A stretch of 64,000 nucleotides of DNA from RGIG3159 sp034927685 (GTDB taxonomy: Bacteria > Bacillota > Clostridia > Oscillospirales > Oscillospiraceae): positions 74,451-138,450 of the forward strand of contig JAYFPO010000031.1 of assembly GCA_034927685.1 (NCBI GenBank). Reading direction: 5' to 3'. Shown piece after piece: positions 42,210-50,204 of the stretch. The position numbers and the translations under genes are program-made. The first letter of the stretch is position 1. Every line of letters begins with the position of its first letter. The notes beneath the pieces are model-generated. The model saw nothing but the letters and a program-made list of their open reading frames with translations, searched no databases and was not told where the DNA came from.

Positions 42210-42728
42210 ATGAACGAGGTACTGAACTGTTTGAATACACGGCGGAGCTGCCGCAGCTTCCAGCACCGTCAGGTGGAGGAGGATGCCCTACAGCAGATTC
42301 TGGAGGCGGGACTCTACGCCCCGGCCGGGAAGGGCAAGCAAAGCACCGCATTTGTGGTGGTGCAGGACCGGGAGACCGTGGAAAAGCTCTCCCGGATGAA
42401 CGCCGCTGTTCTGGGCGGCGGAGGAGACCCCTTCTTTGGCGCGCCGACGGTGATCGTGGTGCTGGCGGATCGATCTGTCGGCACCTGTGTGGAGGACGGC
42501 AGCGTTGCGCTCTGCAATCTGATGAACGCGGCCCACGCACTGGGGCTTGGGTCCTGCTGGATTCACCGCGCCGGCCCGGTGTTTGCTTCCGAGGAAGGAA
42601 AGGAAATGCTGAAAAAGTGGGGCGTCGAGGGCGACTATATTGGCGTTGGCCACTGCATTCTGGGGTATCGGGACGGCCCGGAACCGGTGGCTGCAGCTCG
42701 CAGAGAGGGCCGAATCATCCGGGTATGA
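42210..42728 (+). CDS. Nitroreductase family flavoprotein
   Basis: 172 residues from MNEVLNCLNTRRSCRSF, behind AAAGGAGC. The N-terminal R-S-C-R-x-F FMN phosphate-binding motif, AGLYAPAGKGKQST in place of the usual APSA, and GLGSCWIHRAGP near residue 115 indicate the nitroreductase fold. It probably reduces nitro, quinone or flavin substrates with NAD(P)H. It follows thrS on the same strand but after a terminator. Specific substrate unknown. Confidence 0.85.
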   Translation: MNEVLNCLNTRRSCRSFQHRQVEEDALQQILEAGLYAPAGKGKQSTAFVVVQDRETVEKLSRMNAAVLGGGGDPFFGAPTVIVVLADRSVGTCVEDGSVALCNLMNAAHALGLGSCWIHRAGPVFASEEGKEMLKKWGVEGDYIGVGHCILGYRDGPEPVAAARREGRIIRV

Positions 42729-42752
42729 TCGGCAAGACGCCGAATTGATTAA

Positions 42753-42796
42753 AAACGCTGCCAGTTCGAGGGGAACTCCTCGAACTGGCAGCGTTT
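42753..42796 (+). terminator. Strong terminator hairpin
   Basis: 19-base perfect stem (AAACGCTGCCAGTTCGAGG and its complement) with a six-base loop, between the convergent nitroreductase and PHP genes. The remaining 42797-42945 shows nothing. Confidence 0.85.
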
Positions 42797-42945
42797 CTAT
42801 TGGTTGTGCAGATGGCGTTCTTGCCGATCGGGCGGCGCAATCGCCGCCTTGCGCATGGAGACCGCCGCGCAGTGCAGTTTATCCAGCTCGGCTTGGCATA
42901 ACGGAGCGGCAACTGAAACAGTTTTGATGATTTTACCAAAGGAAG

Positions 42946-43725
42946 TCACGAAGCGAAAACTGGATTACGCAAAGGAACCGTATCCAGAATAGAAACGCCG
43001 GAACGGGCGGCCAGCGCGCGACACGCTTCCTCTGCCGCCGCATCCACCAGTGCCGCGGGTGTGTGTGCATCGCAGCCGATGACGGCCTTGCAGCCGACCT
43101 CGCCTGCGATTTGCCAGAACCTGGGATTTGGATAGTGGCGGTCGGCGGAGAAGCCCAGCATGTTCAGCTCCAGCGGGGTTTCGGTCTCCAGCGCCTTCCG
43201 ACACAGCCGTGTCATCTGCTCGTGGTACAGCGCTTCGCTGCCCACAAAATTCAGCACGTCCGGGTGGGCGAAGTAGGTGAAGCGGCCGGTGTCCAGCGCC
43301 TGACTGCATTGGCGCACATACAGACGCAGATCCTCCTCCCGATCGGTCTCCTGGGCCACATAGGGATATCCAATTTCATTTCCGAGAAAATGCTGCCCGA
43401 GAATCAGATATTGGACGGGAAACTGGGATAGAAAGTGCAAATAATCCGCAAACAGGGCGGGGTAGTACTCGGTCTCGAAACCGATCAAAATCTGAATATC
43501 GCGGCGATATTCCTCCCGCAGTGCCAGCAGCGTCTCAAAGTATCCGGCTGTCTCGTCCGGGTACATGCGCATCGTAGAGTAATAGCCGCCCGAAAAGAGC
43601 ATCGGCGTGTGGTCGGAAAAGCCGAGCGTCTGAATTCCGGCGGCGATGGCCGTCTCAATGTATTCCCGCTCCGCGCCGGTGGCATGGTGGCAGCGGGGCG
43701 TGTGGGTGTGATAGTTGGCAATCAT
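42946..43725 (-). CDS. PHP-domain phosphatase (histidinol-phosphatase HisK-like)
   Basis: 259 residues. Metal ligands of the PHP fold: NYHTHTPRCHHATG (about 4-17), FSDHTP (about 36-41), GFETEYY (about 82-88), GQHFLG (about 109-114), YFAHPDVLNF (about 150-159) and GCDAHTP (about 218-224). The pattern is that of HisJ/HisK histidinol phosphatases. No other histidine gene is nearby, so the physiological substrate is uncertain. GGAAAGGACTTT lies upstream. Confidence 0.86.
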   Translation of the reverse strand: MIANYHTHTPRCHHATGAEREYIETAIAAGIQTLGFSDHTPMLFSGGYYSTMRMYPDETAGYFETLLALREEYRRDIQILIGFETEYYPALFADYLHFLSQFPVQYLILGQHFLGNEIGYPYVAQETDREEDLRLYVRQCSQALDTGRFTYFAHPDVLNFVGSEALYHEQMTRLCRKALETETPLELNMLGFSADRHYPNPRFWQIAGEVGCKAVIGCDAHTPAALVDAAAEEACRALAARSGVSILDTVPLRNPVFAS

Positions 43726-43749
43726 GGGAAAGTCCTTTCAAAATCATAA

Positions 43750-43781
43750 GTCCGCCGCAAAGGGGAAACCCTGCGGCGGAC
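43750..43781 (-). terminator. Terminator of ychF
   Basis: GTCCGCCGCA and its complement form a 10-base stem between ychF and the PHP gene. T's on the minus-strand side are few (GACTTATGATTTTG). Confidence 0.65.
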
Positions 43782-43788
43782 CCATGTG

Positions 43789-44886
43789 CTACACGTTAAA
43801 GAGAAAGTTGACGACGTCGCCATCCTGCATGACGTACTCCTTGCCTTCGCTGCGGAGCAGGCCTTTCGTTCTGGCCGCGGCGAGCGTGCCGCAGGCGCGC
43901 AGGTCCTCAAAGGCGACGACCTCGGCCCGGATAAAGCCGCGCTCAAAGTCGGTGTGGATTTTTCCGGCGGCCTGGGGGGCCTTCGTGCCTTTCTTGATGG
44001 TCCAGGCGCGGCATTCGTCGGCGCCCGCGGTCAAAAAGGAGAGGAGACCCAGCAGGGAATAGGAAGCCTGCACCAGCCGGTCCAGACCGGATTCCTCCAT
44101 GCCCAGTTCTTCCATGAACATGGCCTTTTCCTCAGGGTCGTCCAGCTCGGCGATGTCCGCCTCCAGTTTGGCACAGATGGGGAGGGCCAAACTCCCCTCG
44201 GCGTCCGCAAGCTCCCGTACCTGTCGATAGTAGGATACGCCGTCGGGGTTTTGCATACTGTTTTCGTCCAGGTTGGCGGCGTAAATGGTCTTTTTCAGCG
44301 TCAGTAGGTCCGAGGTGGCGATGAGCGCCAGTTCGTCGGGCGCGGCTTCAAAGGTGCGGGCCGGCTTGCCCGCGTTTAGATGCTGCAGCAGCGCCTGAAA
44401 TATCTCGGCCTCGCGGCCGAAACGCTTGTCCCCGCCCTTGGCGGCTTTCTGGGCCTTGTCGATCCGCCGCTCCACCATCTCAATGTCTGCCATAATCAGT
44501 TCCAGGTTGATGATATCGATGTCCCGGAGCGGATCGGTGCATCCCTCAACATGGGTGATGTTCGGATCGTCAAAACAGCGGACGACCTGGACAATGGCGT
44601 CGGTGGTGCGGATGTTGGACAGAAATTTATTGCCGAGACCCTCGCCGCGGGACGCGCCCTTGACCAGTCCGGCAATGTCGACGAATTCAATGACGGCGGG
44701 GGTGTACTTTTTCGGGTTATGTTGGTCCCGAAGCCAGGCAAGACGCTCGTCCGGCACGGAGACAACGCCCACATTGGGGTCAATGGTGCAGAAGGCGTAG
44801 TTGTCAGCGGGAACTCCCGCGTTGGTAATGGCGTTAAATAGGGTGGACTTGCCCACATTGGGCAGTCCCACAATACCGAGCTTCAT
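43789..44886 (-). CDS. ychF: Redox-regulated ATPase YchF (Obg-like)
   Basis: 365 residues from MKLGIVGLPNVGKSTLF; a TTG two codons earlier is possible. Motifs: P-loop GLPNVGKST (about 7-15), switch FVDIAGLVKGASRGEGLGNKFL (about 68-89), ATP-specific NLEL/NxxE variation, and a C-terminal TGS-type domain ending in VMQDGDVVNFLFNV. YchF hydrolyses ATP, binds the ribosome and modulates oxidative-stress responses. Full family length. Confidence 0.95.
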   Translation of the reverse strand: MKLGIVGLPNVGKSTLFNAITNAGVPADNYAFCTIDPNVGVVSVPDERLAWLRDQHNPKKYTPAVIEFVDIAGLVKGASRGEGLGNKFLSNIRTTDAIVQVVRCFDDPNITHVEGCTDPLRDIDIINLELIMADIEMVERRIDKAQKAAKGGDKRFGREAEIFQALLQHLNAGKPARTFEAAPDELALIATSDLLTLKKTIYAANLDENSMQNPDGVSYYRQVRELADAEGSLALPICAKLEADIAELDDPEEKAMFMEELGMEESGLDRLVQASYSLLGLLSFLTAGADECRAWTIKKGTKAPQAAGKIHTDFERGFIRAEVVAFEDLRACGTLAAARTKGLLRSEGKEYVMQDGDVVNFLFNV

Positions 44887-44967
44887 CGGCAAAACATCCT
44901 TTCGGTGGTATTTGGACTGCGATCTATTATAATGGCGCGCGGCGGGAAAAGCAACCGCCTGCCGGAT

Positions 44968-46179
44968 TTATCCGCGGCGGGAGTACATTTTCGCGAGGCC
45001 GCCCTCCGAGGTTTCCCGGAATCGGCGATTCATGTTGATGCCAGTCTCATACATGGTTTTTACCACCATGTCGTAGCTGATGCTGCGGGTATCGGCCAGA
45101 AAAAAGGCCAGATTAGCGGAATTGATCGCCCGCATGGCGGCAACGGCATTGCGTTCGATGCAGGGGATCTGCACGAGCCCGCAGATGGGATCGCAGGTCA
45201 GGCCCAAATGGTGTTCCAGCGCAATTTCAGCGGCATACTCAATCTGCTTGAGCGTGTAGCCGAAGAGCTGCCCGAGCGCAGCGGCGGCCATGGAGCACGC
45301 CACGCCGACCTCTGCCTGACAGCCGCATTCCGCGCCGGATACGGAGGCATTGCGCTTGGCAAGCTCACCGAAGAGCCCCGCCACACCCAGCGCGTGGACG
45401 ATATCATCATCAGTGAGGCTGCGTTTTTCTCTCATATAATAGAGAACCGCGGGCAGAACGCCGCTGGCACCGCAGGTCGGGGCGGTGACCACGGTGCCGT
45501 TATCGGCGTTCTGCTCGCTGACCGCGTAGGCATAGGAACAGACCAGCTGACATTCCAGGATTTCCGGATGCTTATTGATGAGAATGTGATCGTAGAGGAA
45601 CTTGGCTTTTCGATTGATGTTCAGACCGCCGGGGAGCGTACCGGTGGCGGAGAGACCCTCGTGGATGGTCTCCTGCATGACCTGCCAGCAGTGGGCCAGG
45701 TGCTCCCAGATGTCCGGGCCCTCGTTCAGCTCGATATAATCAGGCAAAGAGACATTGCGGTACTCGCAGAACTGCTTGATCTCCGCGAAGGAGTTTTCCA
45801 TATAGACGTCCTGAGCTTCCTCCGGCACCGGACGGCCTTCTATGACGATGTCGCCGCCGCCAACGCTGCGCACACGGATGCGGGACAGTTCCTTTCCGTC
45901 CTTCAGGGCGACCAGGTCCAACGTGTTGGGGTGGTGTATCTCCTCCGGCATCTCCTGAGAGAAGCAGATTTCCACCGGCAGCGGAGCGAGAACATCCCGC
46001 AGTGCGCGGTCGGTGCCGTGGCCCTTGCCGGTTTTGGCAAGGGAGCCATATAGCGTGATATGATAAGCGTCGGCTTCGGGAGTCTCCTGTCGGAATTGTA
46101 CGGCAGCGGTGGTTGGACCCATCGTGTGCGAGCTGGAGGGACCCTTGCCGATCTTATAGACGTCAAGAATTGATCTCAT
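44968..46179 (-). CDS. sdaA: L-serine ammonia-lyase, single-chain iron-sulfur form
   Basis: 403 residues. The beta part comes first (MRSILDVYKIGKGPSSSHTMGP), then the alpha part with the Fe-S cysteines in APTCGASGVLPAVL, AECGCQAEVGVACSM and CDPICGLVQIPC. It converts L-serine to pyruvate and ammonia via an oxygen-labile [4Fe-4S] cluster. The N-terminal SSSHT motif is typical of the single-chain enzymes. A 58-codon gene ends 43 bases upstream on the same strand. Confidence 0.95.
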   Translation of the reverse strand: MRSILDVYKIGKGPSSSHTMGPTTAAVQFRQETPEADAYHITLYGSLAKTGKGHGTDRALRDVLAPLPVEICFSQEMPEEIHHPNTLDLVALKDGKELSRIRVRSVGGGDIVIEGRPVPEEAQDVYMENSFAEIKQFCEYRNVSLPDYIELNEGPDIWEHLAHCWQVMQETIHEGLSATGTLPGGLNINRKAKFLYDHILINKHPEILECQLVCSYAYAVSEQNADNGTVVTAPTCGASGVLPAVLYYMREKRSLTDDDIVHALGVAGLFGELAKRNASVSGAECGCQAEVGVACSMAAAALGQLFGYTLKQIEYAAEIALEHHLGLTCDPICGLVQIPCIERNAVAAMRAINSANLAFFLADTRSISYDMVVKTMYETGINMNRRFRETSEGGLAKMYSRRG

Positions 46180-46222
46180 AATCAGACCTCTTTATTTTTA
46201 GCATTAACTTCCTAAACCAACA

Positions 46223-46399
46223 TTATAGCAAAAATTTTTCTTCTTCGCAAGAGTGATGTATGGCTTCCAGAGAAAGCTCACCGGCCAATTTGAACAGGGC
46301 GTCGGAGAGAACGGTCTCAACCGGGAGACCGGCGGACTCTGCGACGCGGCGGTAAAAGCACAGCGTCGCAGAGTCCAGATAAAGAGAAATCAACTCCAT
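46223..46399 (-). CDS. Small protein upstream of sdaA (unknown function)
   Basis: 58 residues beginning MELISLYLDSATLCFYRRVA. TAGGAGACAGCT gives a well-placed ribosome site. The sequence is helical and codon-like (AESAGLPVETVLSDALFKLAGELSLEAI), with no membrane span. It lies 43 bases before sdaA on the same strand with no terminator between, so both may be one message. I recognise no family. It may be a small regulator; the arrangement alone suggests this. Confidence 0.55.
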   Translation of the reverse strand: MELISLYLDSATLCFYRRVAESAGLPVETVLSDALFKLAGELSLEAIHHSCEEEKFLL

Positions 46400-46504
46400 A
46401 GCTGTCTCCTAACTAACATTAAAATCATGCAACCCATCCTATGCAGGGGATTGACAACTGTGATAAAATAGAAGCACCGAAGTTTTCCGGAGAGGATGAA
46501 AGAA

Positions 46505-47941
46505 ATGGCGAAAGAGAAAAAGGTGGAACAGATCACCGATATGGAGCAGGATTTTGCCCAGTGGTATACGGACATCTGCCTGAAGGCAGAGTTGGTGGAG
46601 TATTCCAGCGTCAAGGGCTTCACGATCCTGCGCCCGTACGGCTATGCGATCTGGGAGCATATCCAGCGAATCATGGACGGCGAATTCAAAAAGACCGGCC
46701 ATGAAAATGTCGCGATGCCGGTGCTGATTCCGGAGAGCCTGCTGAAAAAAGAGGGCGAGCTGGTACAGGGCTTTGCCCCAGAGGTGGCCTGGGTCACGAT
46801 GGGCGGCGGCGAAAAACTGGAAGAGCGGTTGGCCTTCCGGCCTACGTCGGAGACCATGTTCTGCGACCACTGGTCCCGTGTTCTCCACTCCTGGCGGGAA
46901 CTGCCGATGCTCTATAACCAGTGGTGTTCCGTCGTTCGCTGGGAAAAGACCACCCGACCCTTCCTGCGTTCGCGGGAATTCTGGTGGCAGGAGGGTCATA
47001 CCATCCATGAGACCGCAGAGGAGGCGCAGAAGGAGACGGAACAGCAGCTCAACTGTTATGCGGACTTCTGCGAAAACGTGCTGGCCATGCCTGTGGTGAA
47101 GGGGCAGAAGACCGAGAAGGAAAAATTTGCCGGCGCGGAAGCGACCTATGCCATCGAGTGTATGATGAAGGACCACAAGGCCCTGCAGTCTGCCACGTCG
47201 CACTATTTCGGCGATAAATTCAGCCGCGCCTATGGCGTGACTTTCGCAGGGCGAGACAATTCTTTGCAGTATCCGTTCCAGACCTCCTGGGGCAGCACGA
47301 CCCGCCTGATCGGCGCGGTCATCATGACCCACGGCGATAATAATGGCCTGGTATTGCCGCCGCAGATCGCCCCGATCCAGGTGATTGTCGTCCCCGTGGC
47401 GCAGCACAAGCCCGGCGTCCTGGAGGGCGCGCAGGACCTTTGCGACCGGCTGCAGAAGGCCGGCCTGCGTGCGAAGCTCGATCAGTCCGACAACAGCCTC
47501 GGCTGGAAGTGCGCACAGTATGAGATGAAGGGCGTGCCGCTCCGCGTGGAGATCGGTCCCCGGGACCTCGAGAACGGCCAGTGCGTGCTGGTTCGCCGTA
47601 ACGACGGAGAAAAAACGGTCGTGAAGCTGGAAGAGGCCGAGACCGCCGCTAGAGTACAGCTGGAGGCAGTGCACGCTGCGCTCTATCAAAAGGCGAAGCA
47701 GAACCTGGAGGAACATATCTACGCGGCCTATTCACTGGAGGAGGCGAAGCAGCTCCAGCAGGAGAAGGGCGGTTTCATCAAGACCATGTGGTGCGGTGAC
47801 GAGGCCTGCGAGCTCCAGATGAAGGAGCAGGCAGGGATGTCCTCCCGCTGTATGCCGCTGCGGCAGGAGCATCTTTCCGACGTCTGCCCCATCTGCGGCA
47901 AGCCCGCAAAAACGATGGTTTACTGGGGCGTGGCATACTGA
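46505..47941 (+). CDS. proS: Proline-tRNA ligase (ProRS type 3)
   Basis: 478 residues from MAKEKKVEQITDMEQDFAQWY; an ATG three codons earlier (46496) is only three bases from GGAG, so the later one is preferred. Class II motifs: motif 1 RPYGYAIWEHIQRIMD (about 41-56), motif 2 FRPTSETMFCDHW (about 113-125) and motif 3 near GLVLPPQIAPIQVIVVPV (about 280-297). The C-terminal zinc-like domain holds CGDEACE and CPICGKPAKTMVYWGVAY. This is the short eukaryote/archaea-like ProRS form common in Clostridia. Confidence 0.94.
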   Translation: MAKEKKVEQITDMEQDFAQWYTDICLKAELVEYSSVKGFTILRPYGYAIWEHIQRIMDGEFKKTGHENVAMPVLIPESLLKKEGELVQGFAPEVAWVTMGGGEKLEERLAFRPTSETMFCDHWSRVLHSWRELPMLYNQWCSVVRWEKTTRPFLRSREFWWQEGHTIHETAEEAQKETEQQLNCYADFCENVLAMPVVKGQKTEKEKFAGAEATYAIECMMKDHKALQSATSHYFGDKFSRAYGVTFAGRDNSLQYPFQTSWGSTTRLIGAVIMTHGDNNGLVLPPQIAPIQVIVVPVAQHKPGVLEGAQDLCDRLQKAGLRAKLDQSDNSLGWKCAQYEMKGVPLRVEIGPRDLENGQCVLVRRNDGEKTVVKLEEAETAARVQLEAVHAALYQKAKQNLEEHIYAAYSLEEAKQLQQEKGGFIKTMWCGDEACELQMKEQAGMSSRCMPLRQEHLSDVCPICGKPAKTMVYWGVAY

Positions 47942-47961
47942 GAATTCCAAGACGCTAATGG

Positions 47962-47995
47962 GGCGTGCCGCAAAATTGACATTTTGCGGCACGCC
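47962..47995 (+). terminator. Terminator of proS
   Basis: 15-base perfect stem GGCGTGCCGCAAAAT-TGAC-ATTTTGCGGCACGCC followed by TCAGTTTTTG. Confidence 0.88.
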
Positions 47996-48075
47996 TCAGT
48001 TTTTGAGAGAAGGCAGGAACACGCCGTGCGGGACCCGCTTTTTACGGCGGAAGAGGCGGAACCCGGCGGTGCGGT

Positions 48076-49251
48076 TTACTGGACCTGTAAAATATATCCC
48101 TTCAGGTAGAGAGACTGCTCCGCGCTCAGAGCTGCGGGATGATCCCGGGACTGCATCAGCAGCTCCAAAAGGCTGACCGACCGGCCGGAATCCGCTGCGG
48201 CCTCCCGCAGCATTTTGAGAAACAGCTCAGGCGTCACAAATTGGCTGCAAGAGCAGGTGATCAGGTAACCGCCGCGTTCCACCAGCCGCATGGCCCGCAG
48301 GTTCAGCTCCTTATAACCCCGATACGCGCCCTCCACCGCCTGTCTGCTTTTTGCAAAGGCCGGCGGGTCCAGAATTACAGCGCCAAAGCGTCTGCCCTCT
48401 TCCGAATAACGCTTTACGACATCGAAAACATCGCCCGCGGTGGTCTCGATGTTGCCGCAGCCGTTGCGTGCGGCGTTCTCCCGCACCATGCGCAGCGCAT
48501 CCGCGGAGGAGTCCACCGCCTCCACGGAAGAGGCGCCATAGAGTGAGGCATGAATGGAAAAGCCGCCGGTGCAGCAGCAGAGGTCCAGGACTGTGCGGTT
48601 GCCAACATAGGGCCGAATCCTTCCGCGATTTTCCTGCTGATCCAGGAAATGGCCGGTTTTCTGGCCGTTCAGAAGGTCGCAGAGCATCCGCGCGTCGTGC
48701 TCCCGAATTTCAATGAGCGGTGGAACCTCGCCGTAGACACAGCCCTTTTGCTGGGGCAGGCCTTCTTTTTCCCGTACTGCTACGTCGTTGCGTTCCATAA
48801 TACCCTTTGGGTCAAAAAGTTCGGCGAGAATAGCAATCAAATCGGCCTTCCAGCAGTCAATGCCAAGCGCCACAGTCTGAAAGGAGAGATAATCCGAAAA
48901 CTTGTCCACAGTGAGTCCGGGAAGACCGTCCGCCTCGCCAAAAACGACCCGGCAGGAATTGTCAAAGCCAAGTGCCTGCCTGCGTGCCCAGGCGGCGGCA
49001 ATACGATTTCGGAAAAAAGCCCGGTCAATCATTTCGTTGCGGTCCAGCGTCAGGACGCGGACGGTAATTTTGGAGCGCCGGTTCAGGTAGCCGCGGGCTA
49101 CAAAGCGTTCCCGACTATCCAGCACGTCCACCACGCCGCCGTCCACGCAAATATCATCTGCCCAGTCAAGTTCGTTATCAAAAATCCAGCATTTCCCACC
49201 GCGGATATCCCGTTCCTCGCCGCGCCGAAGGCATACTTTTGGATATTCCAT
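48076..49251 (-). CDS. Class I SAM-dependent rRNA methyltransferase (RlmI-like)
   Basis: 391 residues. An N-terminal PUA domain (about 1-75, LRRGEERDIRGGKCWIFDNELDW) is followed by the EEHEE-like linker and a Rossmann methyltransferase with VLDLCCCTGGFSIHASLYGA (about 218-237), DPPAFAKS (about 297-304) and CSCSQF (about 337-342, catalytic Cys region). The family methylates C5 of a cytosine in 23S rRNA (C1962 in E. coli). Isolated between a terminator and the tRNA-Ser region. Confidence 0.9.
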   Translation of the reverse strand: MEYPKVCLRRGEERDIRGGKCWIFDNELDWADDICVDGGVVDVLDSRERFVARGYLNRRSKITVRVLTLDRNEMIDRAFFRNRIAAAWARRQALGFDNSCRVVFGEADGLPGLTVDKFSDYLSFQTVALGIDCWKADLIAILAELFDPKGIMERNDVAVREKEGLPQQKGCVYGEVPPLIEIREHDARMLCDLLNGQKTGHFLDQQENRGRIRPYVGNRTVLDLCCCTGGFSIHASLYGASSVEAVDSSADALRMVRENAARNGCGNIETTAGDVFDVVKRYSEEGRRFGAVILDPPAFAKSRQAVEGAYRGYKELNLRAMRLVERGGYLITCSCSQFVTPELFLKMLREAAADSGRSVSLLELLMQSRDHPAALSAEQSLYLKGYILQVQ

Positions 49252-49656
49252 GCTTCAATTCCTCTTTCATTTTTGACTATGATACCACGTTTCGCTGCTG
49301 TGGGCAAGCAGATCCGCATTGTGCAAGGCTGGCGCGATATTGGGATTGATTTTTCATCTTGCAGATGTTACAATAATCGCGCCGCAGTTTCCGCACTGTG
49401 TGCCCAAGCAAATAATTGAAGACGCAACAAAGTAGTAGTCCTGTGCAACGGTAAACGGCTTAAAATAAGGCTTATTGGCTTCGATTTTCAGCTTTCCGGG
49501 GAATGGACATTGTATTGCTAACACGGCCCGTTTTTTGTAGGAACGTTGGGGCGATGAAAAATGAATGCGGAGAATTACCAGTGTGGGCATGACCGGCAGA
49601 CCCGAAATCATGTGGTAATGAATCGGGAGCCGCCGCTTATGCAACAAATTGAAAAT
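49252..49656. other. Intergenic region before the tRNA-Ser repeats
   Basis: About 400 bases upstream of the methyltransferase. One minus-strand frame (49354-49647) could encode 97 residues ending in a Cys-rich segment (SSIICLGTQCGNCGAII), but it has no convincing ribosome site. Nothing else is recognised; composition is AT-richer than the core. Confidence 0.35.
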
Positions 49657-49697
49657 GGAAGCGTATCGAAGTGGTCATAACGGGGCTGACTCGAAAT
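49657..49697 (+). repeat. Degenerate 5' half of tRNA-Ser, copy 1
   Basis: 41 bases matching positions 1-41 of the complete tRNA-Ser at 38 of 41 (differences at base 6 and at two bases of the anticodon stem, CC to GG). The copy stops just after the anticodon and has no 3' half nearby. Confidence 0.85.
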
Positions 49698-49782
49698 TCC
49701 TTGTGCCTTTGGCCTTTTCGTTTCACAAGAATCCTTTGTTTACAAGGGTTTTGGGCGGGTTCAAAAACTAAATATTTTGCAG

Positions 49783-49801
49783 TTCTACCCTGGAGTTCTA
49801 C
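49783..49801 (+). repeat. TTCTAC direct repeats in the first spacer
   Basis: TTCTAC occurs at 49783 and 49796, 13 bases apart, in an AT-rich spacer between tRNA-Ser copies. They resemble arm-type integrase sites and match the motif in the second spacer. Confidence 0.4.
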
Positions 49802-49858
49802 CTTTTTAATTTTTTTTTGAAATTTGACATTTTGGGTAAAAACCAGGCGAACATAGAT

Positions 49859-49900
49859 GGAGAAGTATCGAAGTGGTCATAACGGCCCTGACTCGAAATC
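49859..49900 (+). repeat. Degenerate 5' half of tRNA-Ser, copy 2
   Basis: 42 bases matching the complete tRNA-Ser at 40 of 42, with AG swapped to GA at bases 4-5. Identity ends after the anticodon loop, where the spacer begins. Confidence 0.87.
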
Positions 49901-49985
49901 GTGTCGGTCGCTGAGTATGTAAATGCCAGAAGCCATTGATATACCGGGGCTTCCGGGCTTACCTTGATTTTTAGTAATTAGTGTT

Positions 49986-50022
49986 TTCTACGTTTTTTCT
50001 ACGCTTTGCGCTTGATTTCTAC
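49986..50022 (+). repeat. TTCTAC direct repeats in the second spacer
   Basis: TTCTAC at 49986, 49997 and 50017, spaced 11 and 20 bases. The last overlaps the candidate tRNA-Ser promoter. They look like relics of an integrase arm-site region. Confidence 0.45.
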
Positions 50023-50039
50023 TGAGTGCAGCGTATAAA
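50012..50039 (+). promoter_or_regulatory. Candidate promoter of tRNA-Ser
   Basis: TTGATT, 16-base spacer, TATAAA; a start about 4 bases before the mature tRNA. The promoter lies in the spacer after fragment copy 2, so it may have been brought by an integrated element. Confidence 0.5.
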
Positions 50040-50049
50040 AATATAATAT

Positions 50050-50138
50050 GGAAGAGTATCGAAGTGGTCATAACGGCCCTGACTCGAAATCAGGTTACCC
50101 GCAAGGGTACGTGGGTTCGAATCCCACCTCTTCCGCCA
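50050..50138 (+). tRNA. trnS: tRNA-Ser (anticodon CGA)
   Basis: Class II tRNA: acceptor GGAAGAG/CTCTTCC, anticodon loop around CTCGAAA (anticodon CGA), a long variable arm (TTACCCGCAAGGGTA), T-arm GTGGGTTCGAATCCCAC, discriminator G and encoded CCA. Two extra 5' halves precede it. Confidence 0.95.
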
Positions 50139-50204
50139 AAAAAGCCAGTAAACTCAAGGGTTTGCTGGCTTTTTCCTTTTCGGAGTCGGCGAGCTACTTC
50201 ATAA

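Noticed and set aside
46439..47716. 425-codon open frame antisense to proS
   Set aside because: No start signal or family features; proS is unmistakable on the other strand.
49354..49647. 97-codon minus-strand frame before the tRNA-Ser repeats
   Set aside because: No good ribosome site or recognised family; the ending in SSIICLGTQCGNC looks protein-like but is too little evidence.
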